64,000 bases of DNA from assembly GCF_019457535.1 (NCBI RefSeq), contig NZ_CP080417.1:2356001-2420000 (forward strand), given 5' to 3'. Under the pieces are notes generated by a model. The model made no database searches and was not told where the DNA came from. It saw only the letters and a program-made list of their open reading frames with translations. The position numbers and the translations under genes are program-made. Within the stretch, counting starts at the first letter, position 1; each line of letters begins with the position of its first letter. Shown in pieces: positions 8,697-18,956 of the stretch. The DNA is from Shewanella halotolerans (GTDB lineage: Bacteria > Pseudomonadota > Gammaproteobacteria > Enterobacterales > Shewanellaceae).

Positions 8697-9674
8697 CTAG
8701 TATTTCATCGATGCTTTGATCGCTTCAAAGGTCTTGAGCGCATCAGGCATATATTCTTTCTCATGGATCAGCGGATACGGCGTATCCAAACCACATACAC
8801 GGCTAATTGGTGATTCCAGATAGAGGAAACACTCCTGCTGGATGGTCGCGGCGATTTCGCCGGCAAAGCCACCTGTTAGCGGCGCTTCATGGTTGATCAC
8901 CAGTCGCCCAGTCTTCTTCACCGAGGCAGCAACGGTATCGACATCCCAAGGCGCAAGTGTACGCAGGTCGATAACCTCACAAGAGATCCCCTTCTTGGCC
9001 GCCATCTTAGCCGCCTCATCGACGATCTCCATCTGAGCGCCCCAGGCCAGCACGGTAATATCTGTACCTTCCTGAACCACTTCCGCCTTGCCTAGTTCAA
9101 TCTCATAGGCTTCATCCGGCACCTCGCCCACACTGGCGCGGTAGAGACGCTTAGGCTCAAAGAAGACCACAGGGTTCTTGTCGCGAATCGAGGCAAGCAG
9201 CAGGCCCTTAGCCTGATAGGCATTACGGGGCACGACCACCTTTAGACCAGGAGTCTGAGTGAAGTACGCTTCTGGCGATTGTGAGTGGTAGTGACCACCG
9301 GCGATACCGCCACCATAAGGGGTACGGTAGGTGATACCGCCCACATTAAACTCGTTACCACTGCGGTATCTGAACTTGGCTGACTCGTTTACGATCTGAT
9401 CGAAGGCCGGGAAGATATAGTCGGCAAACTGGATCTCGGCAATCGCCGTCATGCCATTAGATGCCAGACCGTTGGCAAAACCAGCAATCCCCTGCTCTGT
9501 CAGCGGTGTATTGAAACAACGATCGCGGCCAAACTTATCCTGTAGGCCCGAAGTAGCGCGAAATACGCCGCCAAAATGGCCAACGTCTTCGCCGAAGATC
9601 ACCGCCTTGTCGTCGGTTTCCATCGCAATGGTCAAGGCATCGTTGATGGCTTGTAACATATTAATCTTTGCCAC
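8697..9674 (-). CDS. bkdA2: Branched-chain 2-oxoacid dehydrogenase E1 beta subunit
   Basis: 325 aa transketolase-type beta subunit. Shows FGEDVGHFGGVFR near residue 27, RTPYGGGIAGGHYHSQSPEA near residue 115, and the C-terminal transketolase domain with LRTLAPWD. Pairs with BkdA1 to form the ThDP-dependent decarboxylase. The start is a GTG preceded by GGGAGAG at 8 nt. It lies 3 bp after the bkdA1 stop, so translation is probably coupled. Confidence 0.94.
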   Translation of the reverse strand: MAKINMLQAINDALTIAMETDDKAVIFGEDVGHFGGVFRATSGLQDKFGRDRCFNTPLTEQGIAGFANGLASNGMTAIAEIQFADYIFPAFDQIVNESAKFRYRSGNEFNVGGITYRTPYGGGIAGGHYHSQSPEAYFTQTPGLKVVVPRNAYQAKGLLLASIRDKNPVVFFEPKRLYRASVGEVPDEAYEIELGKAEVVQEGTDITVLAWGAQMEIVDEAAKMAAKKGISCEVIDLRTLAPWDVDTVAASVKKTGRLVINHEAPLTGGFAGEIAATIQQECFLYLESPISRVCGLDTPYPLIHEKEYMPDALKTFEAIKASMKY

Positions 9675-9677
9675 GAT

Positions 9678-10856
9678 TTAATCTCTCCCTGCGCTGCGTG
9701 GATAGGAATCAGGATATTTCTTGATGTGCTGCTTAAGCTCGGTCAGCTGCTGCTTGAGTCTAGGCGTCGGCTCGTCGAGGACATCTTCGATGATCTCGTC
9801 GATACCCGGTGCAGGTAGCTTCTCGGCAACCTTCACTGCGGCCAGCACCTCTTCACGGTACTTCTCATACATAGCCGCATCGTCGCTCTCGGCGAGCCAG
9901 CCTTTGTTGATCAACCAAAGCTTGAAGCGCTTAACCGGATCATGCTGCTGCCACTTGGCCTCTTCATCCTTAGAACGGTAACCAGATGGGTCGTCCGAAG
10001 AGGAGTGAGCGCCAAGACGATAGGTCATGGCTTCGATCAGCACAGGCTTGTTGTGCTCCAACGCATAGGCTCTTGCCTGCTGGGTCGCGGCCATTACCGC
10101 CAGCATGTCGTTACCGTCCACGCGAATGGTATGCATGCCATAGCCCACACCACGACTGGCGATACCGTTACCGGCAAATTGCTCGTTGGTCGGGGTCGAG
10201 ATGGCGTAACCATTGTTACGACAGAAGAAGATAACAGGAGAGTTCAGCACTGCGGCCATGTTCAGGCCGGCGTGGAAATCGCCCTCTGAGGCAGCGCCTT
10301 CACCGAAGTAGCAGATGGCAACGTTACGTTTGCCCTGCATCTTGAGGCTATAGCCAACACCCGTCGCCTGTGGGATCTGAGTGGCCAACGGCGATGAGAT
10401 GGTCTGGTAATTGAGCGCCTCACAGCCGTAGTGGATCGGCATCTGACGGCCCTTACCCAGATCTTTCTCGTTACTGAACATCTGGTTCATAAACTGCTCA
10501 GTGGTGAAGCCACGATAGCGAATCGCCGCGTGCTCACGGTACTGGGCTAAAATAACATCGTCCTGATCCAGCGCGGCGACACTGCCGACCACGGCGGCTT
10601 CTTCACCGGTACAGGTCATGTAGAAGCTGATCCGTCCCTGACGCTGAGCGGCTAACATGCGCTCATCGAGTACTCGTGTGAACACACAAGTATCATAAAT
10701 TTTGGCAGCCAAATCCTGATCGATCACGGGTAACACAGCATTTTCAAAGGTGGTACCGTCGGCTTGAAGGATCTTCAGGATCGGGATAGATAATGAATCC
10801 TTATCGAGAAAACTGACGCGATGGACAGTCTCTGTATTGCTCGTTGCGTTGCTCAT
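9678..10856 (-). CDS. bkdA1: Branched-chain 2-oxoacid dehydrogenase E1 alpha subunit
   Basis: 392 aa ThDP-binding alpha subunit. The ThDP/Mg motif is GEGAASEGDFH followed by NNGYAIST. The regulatory-loop sequence YRLGAHSSSDDPS is present, as in BCKDH E1 alpha. First gene of the operon, transcribed from the 10857-11039 gap, which holds a perfect 14-bp palindrome (10946-10959) that may bind the branched-chain amino acid regulator LiuR. Confidence 0.94.
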   Translation of the reverse strand: MSNATSNTETVHRVSFLDKDSLSIPILKILQADGTTFENAVLPVIDQDLAAKIYDTCVFTRVLDERMLAAQRQGRISFYMTCTGEEAAVVGSVAALDQDDVILAQYREHAAIRYRGFTTEQFMNQMFSNEKDLGKGRQMPIHYGCEALNYQTISSPLATQIPQATGVGYSLKMQGKRNVAICYFGEGAASEGDFHAGLNMAAVLNSPVIFFCRNNGYAISTPTNEQFAGNGIASRGVGYGMHTIRVDGNDMLAVMAATQQARAYALEHNKPVLIEAMTYRLGAHSSSDDPSGYRSKDEEAKWQQHDPVKRFKLWLINKGWLAESDDAAMYEKYREEVLAAVKVAEKLPAPGIDEIIEDVLDEPTPRLKQQLTELKQHIKKYPDSYPRSAGRD

Positions 10857-10945
10857 ACTATTCTCTTATCAGCTGAGTATTCTTGTTATCTGACTGCGAA
10901 CAGCCTAAGTTGTTCACTATTCTCTATTATGACGCGGCCTTAAAG

Positions 10946-10959
10946 TTACGTTAACGTAA
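10946..10959. promoter_or_regulatory. Palindromic operator upstream of bkdA1 (LiuR-like)
   Basis: TTACGTTAACGTAA is a perfect 14-bp palindrome 90 bp upstream of the bkdA1 ATG. MerR-family LiuR, which controls branched-chain amino acid and fatty acid catabolism in gammaproteobacteria, is reported to bind ACGT-containing palindromes of this type. Assignment to LiuR is inference from target gene and motif style. Confidence 0.5.
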
Positions 10960-11039
10960 ACTACCTAGCAAGCTATCACAGGGCGCGGCTAACAACTAGC
11001 TACCCTCACCCATGTATCGCTAGCTTTACAAGCCGGAGC

Positions 11040-12107
11040 CTAAACCACGCGATAATCTTTGGCAGGCACTAAACACAGCACAGTGCGCTGGCCAACCGGC
11101 ACATTGGCGTTGGGAAACACGATAGACTCAGATTCGGCCTCGACCTTAATCTCAGTCCCGCCATCCTTAGCCAATATATAACCTCTTGGAAACGCCGTAA
11201 AATTCTCTACGTCATCGGCGAAGGTAAAGCTAAAGTCGTCAAACTGCTTATTGATTGAGCGATTAACCTGATACAGATTCACCTTACTCGGATCAAACTC
11301 ACCAAGCTCGAGGTCCCGGCCGCTTACCAGACGGGTCAACATCTCTTTCACTGCGATAAAGCGCGTCATATCGTTCTGCCCCATAGGCATCACCTTGCCA
11401 AGCTCTATGGTAAAGGCATGGGCCTGATAGCCATGGGCAGAGAAGTAACTGAAGGTAGTCGTGGGTTCGTGGTGAAACAGCACTGTGTTGATGCCACAGG
11501 CGGCCAGGAACATGATCTGCTCGCCACTGTATGGTGCGCCATGTGGATAAGGATAGATGGCAAACTTCTCATGCTTAGAGGCGCGAATTGCCGTGTGCAG
11601 GTCGTAGTGATAACGACTGCCGACTTCCGGCGCCGCGTTAAAGAAGCGATCCACATACTGCTCCAGCTTCTTAGCACGTACCCGCTCGGCATTGCTCTCA
11701 CCCTTGGCGTGGGCGCCGCTGAAGAGACGATTAAGGTTCTCTTCGACGAAACGGGTACCGTTTAGGATGGCTGGGGGGTTACCTATTAAAAACAGCACCC
11801 GATGACGGGCGATCAGCGTCTCAGACAGGAGCGCGGTAATAAGCTGATCACACAGCTCGATTGGCGCCGTCTCGTTACCATGAACCGCCGACGAGAGCAC
11901 TATGCTCTTAAGCGCATCTTCCTTTCCATCTAGCTCGCCCTCTTGATCTGCTTCATGCGTAACGAGCGGCTCAAATTGGATGACGCCGGTATCCCATACC
12001 GACACCTGTGTGTGTTGCCCCAGGGTAAATTCAAACGGCTTGAGGCCGACAGGATTGTCTAGTGTCAATTGCAAAAAGTCTTTCGACAACATCAGGGTGT
12101 CTTGCAC
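11040..12107 (-). CDS. astE: Succinylglutamate desuccinylase
   Basis: Last step of the arginine succinyltransferase pathway: N-succinylglutamate to glutamate plus succinate. 355 aa zinc carboxypeptidase-like protein. HGNETAPIE (about residue 74) holds the first zinc His and Glu, and YHDLHTAIR-type sequence YHYDLHTAIRASKHEKFA (about residue 166) supplies the second His. FTIELGKVMPMG carries the catalytic Glu region. The other ast genes are not adjacent. No terminator was recognised at its 3' end. Confidence 0.92.
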   Translation of the reverse strand: MQDTLMLSKDFLQLTLDNPVGLKPFEFTLGQHTQVSVWDTGVIQFEPLVTHEADQEGELDGKEDALKSIVLSSAVHGNETAPIELCDQLITALLSETLIARHRVLFLIGNPPAILNGTRFVEENLNRLFSGAHAKGESNAERVRAKKLEQYVDRFFNAAPEVGSRYHYDLHTAIRASKHEKFAIYPYPHGAPYSGEQIMFLAACGINTVLFHHEPTTTFSYFSAHGYQAHAFTIELGKVMPMGQNDMTRFIAVKEMLTRLVSGRDLELGEFDPSKVNLYQVNRSINKQFDDFSFTFADDVENFTAFPRGYILAKDGGTEIKVEAESESIVFPNANVPVGQRTVLCLVPAKDYRVV

Positions 12108-12426
12108 TGCAAACTCCTTACTGCATCACCATCACAGCGCCCACCTTGTAGGCCTGAAAGATAGCGACTCCTTGGATTTATTAGCATTATTATCAGTTGG
12201 CCAGCATAGTAACACTTAAGCGAGTCGACGACCACGCGGGCCAGTCGATCGCCGCATATTTTCCCTGTTGCATTCGTTAATCAGATAATACAGAATAAAG
12301 CCGTCTAGCCATCTAAACGTATAAACTTAAATTCGCTAGACGATTCGTTAGATAATTTAGACACTAGATAATTCGTTACCTAGATGAACAAAAGATAGAT
12401 AAGCGTTAATCGACAAGAGGTCAACC
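12108..12426. other. Divergent intergenic region between astE and msrA
   Basis: 319 bp without a credible gene; it must hold both promoters. The msrA-proximal part has an imperfect direct repeat at 12336-12350 and 12364-12378 (CTAGACGATTCGTTA and CTAGATAATTCGTTA, 13 of 15 identical, period 28). No ArgR box was recognised. Confidence 0.5.
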
Positions 12427-12906
12427 ATGGCATTAGCAACATTTGGCGCAGGCTGTTTCTGGGGTGTAGAGTATTTTTTCAAACAGATAGACGGCGTTAT
12501 CTCTGCCACTTGTGGCTATATGGGCGGCGATGACAAGGCGACCACCTATAAAGAGGTTAAGACCGGCAAAACAGGGCACGCTGAGGTGGTACAGGTCGAG
12601 TTTGACGAGACCAAGGTGAGCTTCGACGATCTGCTGGCCGTGTTCTGGAGTAACCATAATCCCACCATGCTCAATATGCAGGGCGGCGATATCGGCAGCC
12701 AGTATCGCAGCGCCATCTTCTTCCACGACAAGACACAGAAGGAACAGGCCGAAGCCTCAAAGTTGGCCCTCGCCCGCAGCGGTAAATGGGGGCTAAGACC
12801 CATAGTGACTGAGATAGTCCCTGTGCTCACCTTCCATAAGGCGGAGGAGTATCATCAGAACTATCTGGAAAAGAACAACTTGCCTAGCTGTCACCTCACC
12901 TACTAG
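12427..12906 (+). CDS. msrA: Peptide-methionine (S)-S-oxide reductase
   Basis: Repairs methionine-S-sulfoxide in proteins. 159 aa. The catalytic GCFW motif is at residues 9-12 (Cys10). TGHAEVVQVEFD and GSQYRSAIFF are family hallmarks. A possible resolving Cys lies near the C-terminus (LPSCHLTY). This is a stand-alone MsrA without a fused MsrB domain. Confidence 0.96.
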   Translation: MALATFGAGCFWGVEYFFKQIDGVISATCGYMGGDDKATTYKEVKTGKTGHAEVVQVEFDETKVSFDDLLAVFWSNHNPTMLNMQGGDIGSQYRSAIFFHDKTQKEQAEASKLALARSGKWGLRPIVTEIVPVLTFHKAEEYHQNYLEKNNLPSCHLTY

Positions 12907-12950
12907 CACCGAGTTTTACATGCAGCCGATGCAAGCTGCGCCCACAAAAA

Positions 12951-12969
12951 AGCCAGTGATTCACTGGCT
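12951..12969. terminator. Bidirectional terminator between msrA and pgm
   Basis: Stem AGCCAGTG/CACTGGCT with 3-nt loop between A-run and T-run. It follows msrA by 45 bp. pgm converges from the other side. Confidence 0.85.
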
Positions 12970-13062
12970 TTTTATTTTGTCTAAGTATTAAGCTGCTATA
13001 GAGTAACCGACCAAGGTTTAGTCAAAAGCAAGTTAGACCAGAGCGAGTTTGGCCGACTTCAA

Positions 13063-14730
<1,668 letters not shown>

Positions 14731-14774
14731 AATGTACTCCTAAGTGTCGGGTAGATTGAGCCTCAGTATCTCAT

Positions 14775-15305
14775 TTAAATATTACCAATAATGGATTCAA
14801 TCTGTTTTTCTTGCACGCCGAACTGACCTAGCACTTCGCTTAGGATGGTGCGCTTCTTCGCCGTATTGTTATTGGTGGTGACCCAGAAGCCACTGTTTCC
14901 TATCTCTTTCGGGTTGGCCGACTTACTGGCCTTGAGTAGCGACTCTTTAGAGGTCGCAAAATAGAGACGATCGCGCCCCTGGATCTGCAGCACCTGGTCA
15001 AACTGATTAGGCGTCGCTTTATAGATAGCCTCTAAGGTAAACAGGAAACGGCCAACGGCGCCTTTTTGCTGGGCCAGCACCCCCTTGTCAATCAAGGTCT
15101 CGGGGTCGATACTCGCCGCCTGATGAGTTTGCGCCACCTCTTTATCTAGGCCTGGCTGGCTGATCTGCTTAGGCTGCTCCATGGCAACCGTCTCTACGTC
15201 TAGGCCGAGTAATCGTCGCAGGATCTCTGAAGCACTCTCTCCTATGCGCTCTGTCTTGCTGGCAATATGGCGATATAGCTCTTCATCAATCTCAATATAT
15301 TTCAT
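14775..15305 (-). CDS. seqA: Negative modulator of replication initiation SeqA
   Basis: Binds hemimethylated GATC pairs, sequesters oriC and organises new DNA behind the fork. 176 aa (E. coli 181). The N-terminal multimerisation segment MKYIEIDEELYRHIASKTE and the C-terminal DNA-binding part with NNNTAKKRTILSEVL are both recognisable. Divergent from ybfF, with five GATC sites in the intervening region, and co-oriented with pgm. Confidence 0.95.
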   Translation of the reverse strand: MKYIEIDEELYRHIASKTERIGESASEILRRLLGLDVETVAMEQPKQISQPGLDKEVAQTHQAASIDPETLIDKGVLAQQKGAVGRFLFTLEAIYKATPNQFDQVLQIQGRDRLYFATSKESLLKASKSANPKEIGNSGFWVTTNNNTAKKRTILSEVLGQFGVQEKQIESIIGNI

Positions 15306-15360
15306 GACTAGAATCTTCCTTAGACGGTAAAGGTAATTAGGTTATTGTTATCGCGAACGC

Positions 15361-15511
15361 GATCCGCAGCAACTGATGCCAGATCCGTTCAAGTGTATGC
15401 TATCTTTCCCACAGGAATAAAGAGCGATCGCATTAAAAATCCACAAGTTGGTTACAAGATCAATAAATTACGCCTCAAGTGCGCAAAAACCCGTCAGAGA
15501 ATGGCGCGATC
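15361..15511. promoter_or_regulatory. Cluster of five GATC sites upstream of seqA
   Basis: GATC begins at 15361, 15382, 15426, 15458 and 15508: five in 151 bp, against about one per 256 by chance. SeqA prefers two hemimethylated GATCs within about three helical turns, and the first pair (21 bp) and the 15426/15458 pair (32 bp) fit that. Autoregulation is inference. Confidence 0.4.
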
Positions 15512-15596
15512 GCGCTTAATGCTGTCTTTTGCAGCGATTTACAGGCACAATTTGGGCAATTATTTTCACGCTTAATTTTCCAAGACCAGCCTTTCC

Positions 15597-16364
15597 ATGA
15601 CCAGCTTGAATTACACCCAATCGGGACAAGGTAGCCCGGTTATCCTTATCCATGGCCTGTTTGGCAACCTGGATAACCTAAAAACCTTAGGCAATGCACT
15701 CGAAGATCATCAGGTGATCCGCATCGATGTGCCAAACCATGGCCTCAGCCCGCACTGGCCCAACATGGATTATCCCATGTTGGCCGAGGCTGTAATTGGT
15801 TTGATGGATGAACTCGAGCTGGAGTCGGCACACCTGGTCGGCCACTCTATGGGTGGCAAGATCGCCATGGCCACCGCACTACTCTACGGCGATCGCGTCA
15901 GGAGCCTGGTAGCGGCAGATATCGCGCCCGTCGCCTATCAGCCCAGGCATCAGACAGTGTTTGCCGGCCTAAGCAACCTAGACCTTAGCGCGCTGGCTAA
16001 CCGCGCTGATGCGCAAAAGCAACTGCTCGGTGCCGGTATCGACGAAGGTACGGCGCTGTTTCTGCTGAAAAACCTCACCAAGGATGAACAAGGCTTTGCC
16101 TGGAAGATGAACCTGGCCGGACTGAAATCCAGCTATGAGCACCTGATCGGTTGGCCACTGGCAGATAGAGCCTACACTGGCCCTAGCCTGTGCATTCGCG
16201 GCGCCGATTCAGACTATGTCACCGCGGCGCACCGCCAGGCGTTCCTGTCTCAGTTTCCTAAGATCCAGGCCAAGTCACTGGCCGGCACAGGTCATTGGTT
16301 ACACGCACAAAAACCAGCTATTTTCAACCGCATCGTCGCCGAGTTTATCGCGGAAAATGACTGA
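15597..16364 (+). CDS. ybfF: YbfF-type alpha/beta-hydrolase (esterase)
   Basis: 255 aa alpha/beta hydrolase with thioesterase/esterase activity in the E. coli homologue. HGLFGNLDNL forms the oxyanion-hole region. The nucleophile elbow is GHSMGGK (Ser near residue 85). Acid and base fit GADSDYV (Asp near 205) and GTGHWLHAQKP (His near 227). The gene order ybfF - (divergent) seqA-pgm is conserved with Enterobacteria. Confidence 0.92.
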   Translation: MTSLNYTQSGQGSPVILIHGLFGNLDNLKTLGNALEDHQVIRIDVPNHGLSPHWPNMDYPMLAEAVIGLMDELELESAHLVGHSMGGKIAMATALLYGDRVRSLVAADIAPVAYQPRHQTVFAGLSNLDLSALANRADAQKQLLGAGIDEGTALFLLKNLTKDEQGFAWKMNLAGLKSSYEHLIGWPLADRAYTGPSLCIRGADSDYVTAAHRQAFLSQFPKIQAKSLAGTGHWLHAQKPAIFNRIVAEFIAEND

Positions 16365-16445
16365 ATCTTATCTGTAAAGCGTGTAGCAGACGTTACTTAA
16401 CTATGGTATATTCGCGCCTCTTTTTTTAGCCTGAGGGAACGCAGC

Positions 16446-16667
16446 ATGTTATCTCAGTATATGGAACAGATAGAGGCAGTTGGCTTAAACCTGTTTTTTG
16501 CGGCGATATTTTTCTTTATTGGTATGGCAATACATGACGTGCTCAAACAGGGAAATGTCCCTAAATTTGGCCGCTATATTGTTTGGTTGGTATTATTTCT
16601 CGGCTGTGCCGGGTTTATAGCTAAGGGCTTGATCCAACTCTCTTGGGAGAGCTCTGGCATAGGTTAA
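16446..16667 (+). CDS. DUF2788 small membrane protein
   Basis: 73 aa. Two hydrophobic helices (about residues 14-30 and 45-65) separated by a short polar loop DVLKQGNVPKFGR. The length and the pattern around GRYIVWLVLFLGCAGF fit the DUF2788 family of gammaproteobacteria, which has no known function. It precedes ybfE by 11 bp and is probably cotranscribed with it. Confidence 0.75.
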   Translation: MLSQYMEQIEAVGLNLFFAAIFFFIGMAIHDVLKQGNVPKFGRYIVWLVLFLGCAGFIAKGLIQLSWESSGIG

Positions 16668-16678
16668 ATGAACATTCG

Positions 16679-16951
16679 ATGGCAAAAGAATCTTCAGACA
16701 GAACAACGATAGACCTGTTTGCAACGGAGAAACGCCGAGGACGCCCTCGCAGCAATCCCCTTCCCCGGGAGCAGCAATTAAAGGTCAACAAACGAAATCA
16801 GATCCAGCGCGACAGAGCCGCAGGATTGAAACGAATAGAGTTAAAGGTGTCACAAGATTTATACGACGCCTTGAATGAAAAGGCTTTGGCCAGTAACATC
16901 AGCCGCAGCCAATTAATCGAATCGATACTGCTTAAGCAGGTCAGAAGCTGA
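16679..16951 (+). CDS. ybfE: YbfE-like ribbon-helix-helix protein
   Basis: 90 aa from the ATG at 16679. The in-frame GTG/ATG-type start 12 codons upstream overlaps the preceding gene and adds residues not seen in homologues. The start MAKESSDRTTIDLFATEKRRGRP matches E. coli YbfE, a LexA-regulated protein of unknown role. The C-terminal half (VSQDLYDALNEKALASN-ISRSQLIESILLKQ) is a ribbon-helix-helix/CopG-type fold. I see no CTGT-N8-ACAG LexA box upstream here. fldA follows by 50 bp, conserved synteny. Confidence 0.85.
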   Translation: MAKESSDRTTIDLFATEKRRGRPRSNPLPREQQLKVNKRNQIQRDRAAGLKRIELKVSQDLYDALNEKALASNISRSQLIESILLKQVRS

Positions 16952-17001
16952 TCTTAAGTGGTATTGAAACAAACGTCAGTGAACTAGATAAAGGAAAGAC
17001 A

Positions 17002-17529
17002 ATGGCAACTGTAGGTCTTTTTTTCGGCAGTGATACAGGTAATACCGAAGCCGTCGCCAAAATGATCCAGAAGAAACTGGGTAAGAAGATGGTCGACGTT
17101 AAGGATATCGCTAAGAGTACCAAAGAACAGATTGCAGAATATGATCTGCTGCTATTCGGTATCCCGACCTGGTATTACGGTGAAGCCCAATGCGATTGGG
17201 ACGATTTCTTCCCTGAATTAGAACAGATCGATTTCGATGGTAAACTAGTCGCTATCTTTGGTTGTGGCGACCAAGAAGACTACGCCGAGTATTTCCTCGA
17301 TGCCATGGGCATGGTTAACGAGATCGTTGAGGCGCGCGGCGCCGTGGTTATCGGTCACTGGCCAACCGACGGCTACGACTTCGAAGCCTCTAAAGGCATG
17401 GCCGACGATAAGCACTTCGTGGGTCTGGGTATCGACGAAGATCGTCAACCTGAGCTGACCGAAGAGCGTGTCGATGCCTGGGTTAAGCAGATCTACGAAG
17501 AGATGTGCCTGGCAGAGCTGGAAGACTAA
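17002..17529 (+). CDS. fldA: Flavodoxin I
   Basis: 175 aa long-chain flavodoxin, a low-potential FMN electron carrier. The FMN phosphate loop GSDTGNTEAVAK is at residues 9-20, the isoalloxazine-flanking Trp lies in GIPTWYYGEAQCDWDD, and the second loop is GCGDQEDYAEYF. It probably supplies electrons for radical-SAM enzymes and methionine synthase. In E. coli fur follows fldA, but here the gene ends at its own terminator and earP follows, so fur lies elsewhere. Confidence 0.96.
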   Translation: MATVGLFFGSDTGNTEAVAKMIQKKLGKKMVDVKDIAKSTKEQIAEYDLLLFGIPTWYYGEAQCDWDDFFPELEQIDFDGKLVAIFGCGDQEDYAEYFLDAMGMVNEIVEARGAVVIGHWPTDGYDFEASKGMADDKHFVGLGIDEDRQPELTEERVDAWVKQIYEEMCLAELED

Positions 17530-17553
17530 TCTTTCGGCCACATCAGTATAAAA

Positions 17554-17570
17554 AGCGGCGAATAGCCGCT
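17554..17570 (+). terminator. Terminator of fldA
   Basis: Stem AGCGGC/GCCGCT with GAATA loop followed by seven T residues. Confidence 0.9.
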
Positions 17571-17739
17571 TTTTTTAGCACTGATACATTAGCCCTGACA
17601 TATAAGCCCCAATGCAATACTTCACTCTCGCCTTGGCGAAGCAAGAATGGTGAAGGGATAATGGCAAAGGGATAGTGGCGAAGAAATAAGTCGCGTTAAA
17701 CACTCCCCGAGTAATAGAGAACCCAAATTAGCTAACCCC

Positions 17740-18909
17740 ATGCAGAGTCAAACACACGCCAACCACTGGGATATCTTCTGCGCCGTCGTCGATAACTATG
17801 GCGATATTGGCGTCACCTGGCGTCTGGCCAAACAGCTGGCGAAGGAATATGGATTGGCCATCACCCTATGGGTGGATGACTTAGCCAGTTTTGCCCATAT
17901 CTTGCCAAAGCTGGATCCTAAATGTGCGAGCCAAAACTTCGAGGGCGTCTGCATCAAACGGTGGGATGCGCCGCTAAGCCAGGAGTATCTGCCGGGAGAG
18001 GTGCTTATCGAGGCCTTTGCCTGTGAACTCCCCCCCGAAGTGCTCGGCAAGATAGCTGCGCTACATCAAGCCGGTGACAAGGTGCCCGTCTGGCTAAACC
18101 TTGAGTATCTGAGCGCAGAAGATTGGGTCGAAGGCTGCCATGGCCTCCCCTCATTGCAGCGCAGTGGCCTGAAGAAACAGTTTTATTTTCCTGGCTTTAC
18201 CAACAAGACTGGCGGCCTTATCTGCGAAGCGGATCTGCTGGAGCGCCGTCAAATGTGGCAGGAGAACAAGGAGCGACAGGCCTATTTTGAGGCACTGGGC
18301 CTAAGTGGCATCGATGAGCATGATACCGTCATCAGCCTGTTCAGCTATGAAACCGAAAGTCTCAATGCCCTATGCCGCCATTGGCATGAAGGTGAAAGAC
18401 AAGTGCATTTGTTAGTGCCTATCGGTCGCAGCCTCAATAGCCTTGGAGCCTTCATCGACCAGCAGCAGGCATTGACACCAGGAAGTCGTTTTCATCATGG
18501 CAAGCTGACCATACATCTGCTACCGATGACAGATCAACAGGGTTACGATCGCCTGCTGTGGAGCTGTGACTTCAACATAGTACGTGGTGAAGACTCCTTC
18601 CTGCGCGCCCAATGGGCCGCGAAACCCTTTATCTGGCATATCTATCCCCAGGAAGAAGACTATCACCTGATAAAATTAGAAGCCTTTATGGCACTTTATT
18701 GTCATAATCTGGCCCCAGAAATCGCCGACGCCTGGAAAAAGCTCAATATCGGCTTTAACCAAGGCGAGCAGAAAACACTGTTTTCCCTGTGGCAACAAGT
18801 GGATAACGCGCATTTGGCCCTCACGCAACACGCACAAGATTGGCCGAATGAAGCATTAAATGATGCAGATCTTGCAACACGACTAGTTCAATTCGTTAAA
18901 AATAGCTAA
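17740..18909 (+). CDS. earP: EF-P arginine rhamnosyltransferase
   Basis: Transfers rhamnose from dTDP-rhamnose to Arg32 of elongation factor P, activating it for rescue of ribosomes stalled at polyproline. 389 aa GT-B-like protein. The N-terminal motif VDNYGDIGVTWRLAKQL holds the two conserved aspartates (D18, D22). The nucleotide-sugar site NIVRGEDSFLRAQWA and FIWHIYPQEEDYH are diagnostic. It is 47 bp upstream of efp, whose residue 32 is Arg, so enzyme and substrate are adjacent. Confidence 0.96.
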   Translation: MQSQTHANHWDIFCAVVDNYGDIGVTWRLAKQLAKEYGLAITLWVDDLASFAHILPKLDPKCASQNFEGVCIKRWDAPLSQEYLPGEVLIEAFACELPPEVLGKIAALHQAGDKVPVWLNLEYLSAEDWVEGCHGLPSLQRSGLKKQFYFPGFTNKTGGLICEADLLERRQMWQENKERQAYFEALGLSGIDEHDTVISLFSYETESLNALCRHWHEGERQVHLLVPIGRSLNSLGAFIDQQQALTPGSRFHHGKLTIHLLPMTDQQGYDRLLWSCDFNIVRGEDSFLRAQWAAKPFIWHIYPQEEDYHLIKLEAFMALYCHNLAPEIADAWKKLNIGFNQGEQKTLFSLWQQVDNAHLALTQHAQDWPNEALNDADLATRLVQFVKNS

Positions 18910-18956
18910 GATACTGCGTTGAAATAGAAACACCCTAAAATATAGGAAATAGAGAA

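Noticed and set aside
16380..16445. Possible LexA box before the DUF2788-ybfE pair (CTGTAAAGCGTGTAGCAG)
   Set aside because: The second half does not match ACAG at the required spacing.
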